From assembly GCA_903970355.1 (NCBI GenBank), contig CAJCIF010000104.1, positions 1 through 7,663 of the forward strand: a DNA stretch of 7,663 nucleotides. Direction: 5' to 3'. The notes below the pieces were generated by a model that was not told the DNA's origin, made no database searches, and saw only the letters and a program-made list of their open reading frames with translations. Of this stretch, positions 5,622 through 7,663 are shown piece after piece (position 1 is the stretch's first letter; each line of letters opens with the position of its first letter). The DNA comes from Actinomycetota bacterium (GTDB lineage: Bacteria > Cyanobacteriota > Vampirovibrionia > Obscuribacterales > Obscuribacteraceae). Made by a program: the position numbers and the translations under genes.

Positions 5622-6595
5622 TACAGCCCGTTCACCGGCCTGAAGTTGTTGGCCAGATTAAGCTGCACCTGGAGCGGTCGCGTGTAGGGATTGAATTTAT
5701 TCTAGATCACTTTGGAATAAAGAAGAGTACCTACTACGGCTGGTTCAACGACGACGGCAGCCTGAGGGATGCAAAACCGCGAGCCCCGGTCAATGACCGC
5801 AAGATCTTGCCGGAAGAGATCCAAGCGGTTATTGCGTATCGCAGGGACCATCCCGACATTGGCTATCGCAAGCTTGCCTGGCAGATGGTGGATGAGAACG
5901 TCGCGTGTTTGTCGGAAACCGCCGTGTATAACGTCCTATCTGAGCATGGGATGCTGCATGGCTGGGCGCGGGCCAATGTTGATCCTGCAGAAAAAGAATA
6001 CCGTCACAAGCCCAAATACCCGCATCAGCATTGGCATACTGACATTGCGTACATCAAGATCCAGGGAATTTTTTATTTTTTGATCATGGTGTTGGACGGA
6101 TACTCGCGGATGTTGCTGGGTTGGGAGCTTATGACCGATATGCTTGGTTCTTCGGTCGAAGTTTTTATCCAGAAAGTGAAAGAAAAATATCCGCATGTGA
6201 AGCCGAAGCTGATCCACGACAACGGTTCACAATTTATCAGCCTTGATTTTGTCCGCCTGGTGCAAACACTAGAAATCCAGCAAGTTCGCACGCGCAGAAA
6301 TCACCCGCAAACCAATGGCAAGATCGAACGTATGAATGGCACCACCAAGAATGAGGCCATCCGTCCTGCCGCCCCAAGTTCGTATCAGGAAGCGATTGAA
6401 ATTTTAAAAAATTGGGAATTTCAATACAACTACCAGCGCCTTCACGCCGGCATCAGCTATCTGCGCCCTGCCGATATGTTCTTCGGTCGCGGCAACCAAA
6501 TCTTGAACGAACGCGTGCAGAAGTTGGAAATCGCCCGTTCAAACCGCAAGCAAAAAAATCGGGAGGCGATGGTGGACGTGCAAATTATACACTAA
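5594..6595 (+). CDS. IS3-family transposase OrfB (DDE integrase domain)
   Basis: This is the catalytic half of the transposase, about 333 residues when read from the frameshift site; it has no good start codon of its own. A TTG at 5807 would lose the N-terminal HTH-like part. Residues 20-60 (EFILDHFGIKKSTYYGWF) form the usual OrfB helix-turn-helix. The retroviral-integrase-type core follows, with WHTDIAYIK (Asp at about 150) and IHDNGSQF (Asp 209). HPQTNGKIERMNGT gives the catalytic Glu at about 245. Exactly 35 residues separate the second Asp from the Glu, the DD(35)E signature of the family. The C-terminal YNYQRLHAGISYLRPADMFF is also typical. The domain appears intact, so it could act in trans if expressed, but its usual OrfA partner is truncated. 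Confidence 0.9.
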   Translation, partial: ELGIGLSSVVQPVHRPEVVGQIKLHLERSRVGIEFILDHFGIKKSTYYGWFNDDGSLRDAKPRAPVNDRKILPEEIQAVIAYRRDHPDIGYRKLAWQMVDENVACLSETAVYNVLSEHGMLHGWARANVDPAEKEYRHKPKYPHQHWHTDIAYIKIQGIFYFLIMVLDGYSRMLLGWELMTDMLGSSVEVFIQKVKEKYPHVKPKLIHDNGSQFISLDFVRLVQTLEIQQVRTRRNHPQTNGKIERMNGTTKNEAIRPAAPSSYQEAIEILKNWEFQYNYQRLHAGISYLRPADMFFGRGNQILNERVQKLEIARSNRKQKNREAMVDVQIIH

Positions 6596-6634
6596 AGGCG
6601 CGCGTCGAAAGTCCGACGAGAAAAAAGCTAGACA
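6596..6634 (+). repeat. Probable right end of the IS3 element
   Basis: Between the orfB stop and the lipocalin coding sequence lie 39 bases. They contain the inverted repeat CGTCG (6603-6607)/CGACG (6614-6618), then an A-rich stretch ending GCTAGACA. Read inward from the right the end begins TGTCTAGC, consistent with a TG-starting IS3-family terminus. The matching left end is missing, so the exact boundary is inferred from where lipocalin homology stops. Confidence 0.4.
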
Positions 6635-7113
6635 GCAATACCAATTGCCTCTTGATAGAGACTATCCGGAAGAGTTGGCGTCCTTGATAAAATATAAAGG
6701 GCATCGCCACCTTTGTCAGTCACAACGGCATAGCGATATTGTGAATCAAGACCAATTATCCAATAAGTTCCTTTGAATGGAACACCCTCGAAGCTGACCG
6801 TGAGCTTCGCATTGGTAGTGGAATCATCATCACTCGCGGTTCCCGAAATAGTGTAAAGCGAGCCATCGCTTTTGGTGCAGGTATTTAGGACATCGACAAC
6901 TCCAGCCGTCGAAGCTGCCGTCAGACGTTGCCTTGCGCAGGCGCAATCAGAGATCCCCTCAAACCAGAGGGGTACGTGAGAAATCTGATACCAATCTCCC
7001 AAGTACTGATTGACATCAACATACGGGACCGTCGTGATTTCAGCACTTGCGTAAAAGGAAGATAAGGTAACAATTGTGGCCACAAGCAAAAATGGGAAAT
7101 TTAGAATTTTCAT
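6628..7113 (-). CDS. Exported Blc-type lipocalin, C-terminus truncated at IS junction
   Basis: This is a 161-residue bacterial lipocalin that probably binds a hydrophobic ligand in the periplasm or envelope. MKILNFPFLLVATIVTLSSF plus YASA forms a signal peptide with cleavage after ASA. There is no lipobox Cys, unlike E. coli Blc, which is a lipoprotein. The family motif GDWYQIS lies at about 38-44. A Cys-containing strand pair follows (SDCACARQRL, LNTC), then the second signature, GTYWIIGLDSQYRYAVVTD, and LYILSRTP. Homologues continue about 15-20 residues past the helix that here reads QEAIGIAV and stops at TAG. That stop falls in the proposed IS end, so the true tail is lost. The start at 7113 is set by GGAGG four bases upstream. 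The gene lies downstream of an HD-GYP gene with a 139-bp gap. Confidence 0.85.
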   Translation of the reverse strand: MKILNFPFLLVATIVTLSSFYASAEITTVPYVDVNQYLGDWYQISHVPLWFEGISDCACARQRLTAASTAGVVDVLNTCTKSDGSLYTISGTASDDDSTTNAKLTVSFEGVPFKGTYWIIGLDSQYRYAVVTDKGGDALYILSRTPTLPDSLYQEAIGIAV

Positions 7114-7120
7114 AATGCCT

Positions 7121-7140
7121 CCAATTTGAAGATCAATTGG
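7121..7140 (-). promoter_or_regulatory. Leader hairpin overlapping the lipocalin ribosome site
   Basis: CCAATT and AATTGG (7135-7140 and 7121-7126 on the minus strand) can pair around an eight-base loop. The last two G residues of the stem are the first two of the GGAGG ribosome site (7122-7118). Folding could partly hide that site and tune translation. The stem is A/T-rich and weak, so this is tentative. Confidence 0.3.
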
Positions 7141-7167
7141 AATGACAATTAAATTATTTTTCGTAAA

Positions 7168-7179
7168 AGTCAAATAATA
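7168..7179 (-). promoter_or_regulatory. Possible lipocalin promoter elements
   Basis: TATTAT (7179-7174) resembles a -10 box at five of six positions but has a poor -35. Overlapping it is TTGACT (7173-7168), a good -35, followed 17 bases later by a weak AATTGT. Either could start a transcript with a leader of about 30-55 bases. The two readings exclude each other and neither is strong. Confidence 0.25.
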
Positions 7180-7252
7180 GACTGGGCGCTTCATCCAAGA
7201 AATTGAAGCCAAATATCGTCATAAATGGCAAAGGAGAAATTTTGGGTGGCAA

Positions 7253-7663
7253 TCACTTTGCTTCGCGAACGTCATTGGCAATAGCGATATTTCTTAGTTT
7301 ATCTGGGACAGGTAATTTCAATACATTAAATAGCCCTCGCACAAAAAATCCATCGAACTCTGATTCTCGAGACGGATAAATTTTCTCGATAGCCTCTTGG
7401 GGGCGAAGCCCTTCGCCAAATGGCCCCTCTAAAACCAGATGACAAAACACATCAACCAGTCCAATAATTCTGGCAAATGGGTGAAGTTTCGCTCGCGCCG
7501 TACGCATCGGATATCCGGTTCCATTGAGCCTTTCATGGTGCTGAAATGTTGCTAGCACAACCTCTTCAGGAGTGCTTGGCACATGCATCAGCAGGTCCCT
7601 TGACCGAATGGGATGTGATTCGTAAATGGCCACTTCATTAGCTGTCATCGAAAGTCTATTTTT
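7253..7663 (-). CDS. HD-GYP domain protein, C-terminal part (start beyond window)
   Basis: The last 136 codons of a gene entering from the right edge are visible; the frame is open through the edge, so the Met at 7648 is internal. The protein belongs to the HD-GYP cyclic-di-GMP phosphodiesterase family. The visible part begins at the helix ending in SHPIRSRDLL. It carries the diagnostic QHHERLNGTGYP (about residues 42-53 of the visible part) and the later metal-site Asp in IIGLVDVF. The first HD pair is outside the window. After that Asp the usual DALT-like sequence is CHLV, so this site is divergent. The tail FDGFFVRGLFNVLKLPVP fits the end of the domain and nothing follows it. Whether the enzyme is active cannot be judged without the N-terminal half. 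Confidence 0.85.
   Translation of the reverse strand, partial: KNRLSMTANEVAIYESHPIRSRDLLMHVPSTPEEVVLATFQHHERLNGTGYPMRTARAKLHPFARIIGLVDVFCHLVLEGPFGEGLRPQEAIEKIYPSRESEFDGFFVRGLFNVLKLPVPDKLRNIAIANDVREAK

Larger units (their letters stand above)
5394..6634 (+). mobile_element. IS3-family insertion sequence, left end missing
   Basis: The region carries the 3' part of orfA, a -1 frameshift site and a complete DDE orfB, which together define IS3-family organisation. The left inverted repeat and the orfA helix-turn-helix are absent: recognisable orfA sequence begins abruptly at about 5405-5412. The right end is placed at 6634, where the strand ends in ...TAGACA. This gives a TG...CA terminus as usual for the family, but no left copy exists in the window to confirm it. 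Base composition appears richer in G and C than the island to its left. The element is flanked by the integrase region on the left and a truncated lipocalin gene on the right. It cannot transpose by itself in this state. Confidence 0.75.

Noticed and set aside
6603..6618. CGTCG/CGACG hairpin as a terminator
   Set aside because: No T-run follows the stem in either direction; on the plus strand an A-run follows, so it fits an IS end structure better.
1..7663. CRISPR array or other regularly spaced repeat locus
   Set aside because: No repeat of typical length with regular unique spacers was seen on either strand.

Overview
The window looks like the edge of an integrated mobile island beside ordinary chromosomal genes of a Gram-negative bacterium. 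An exported Blc-type lipocalin and an HD-GYP response protein at the right suggest a Proteobacterium in the broad sense, possibly Bdellovibrionota-like or deltaproteobacterial. That assignment is an impression from protein style, not a demonstrated one. Genes are identified from conserved motifs read directly in the translations.

Left part (1-1615, minus strand): a compact three-gene operon. It runs from an AlpA-type helix-turn-helix regulator, through a small unknown protein, to a P-loop ATPase of the replication-helicase/primase type found on phages, satellites and integrative elements. The ATPase runs off the left edge. Each pair of genes overlaps by an ATGA, so they are probably translationally coupled. 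A divergent plus-strand gene (1769-2461) encodes a 230-residue protein I do not recognise; the 153-bp gap between them holds inverted TTCA/TGAA repeats that could be an operator.

Middle part (2606-3736, plus strand): a two-gene module. The first gene pairs an N-terminal STAS-like segment with a GHKL (HATPase) domain, but it is broken by a frameshift near 2800. The second is a complete DUF4325 STAS-like protein overlapping the first. The pairing resembles switch modules built from an anti-sigma-type ATPase and a STAS partner. It is the most interesting cargo here.

The module converges on a complete P4-type tyrosine integrase (4986-3757, minus strand, DUF4102 N-terminus). The integrase 5' side faces a roughly 400-bp gene-free stretch. 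That stretch carries two copies of a tandem ACCCACA motif, likely integrase arm sites, plus several inverted repeats.

Right of about 5400 the sequence changes to an IS3-family element that has lost its left end. OrfA lacks its N-terminal part, but the A AAA AAG frameshift site, a complete DDE orfB and a plausible right end remain. The right end lies inside the 3' end of the lipocalin gene, which is cut short by a TAG at the junction. The 5'-incomplete HD-GYP gene follows upstream of the lipocalin.

My reading is that an IS3 element entered the lipocalin gene and that the island later integrated into, or recombined with, the IS orfA. The missing IS left end and lipocalin tail should then lie at the far side of the island, outside the window.
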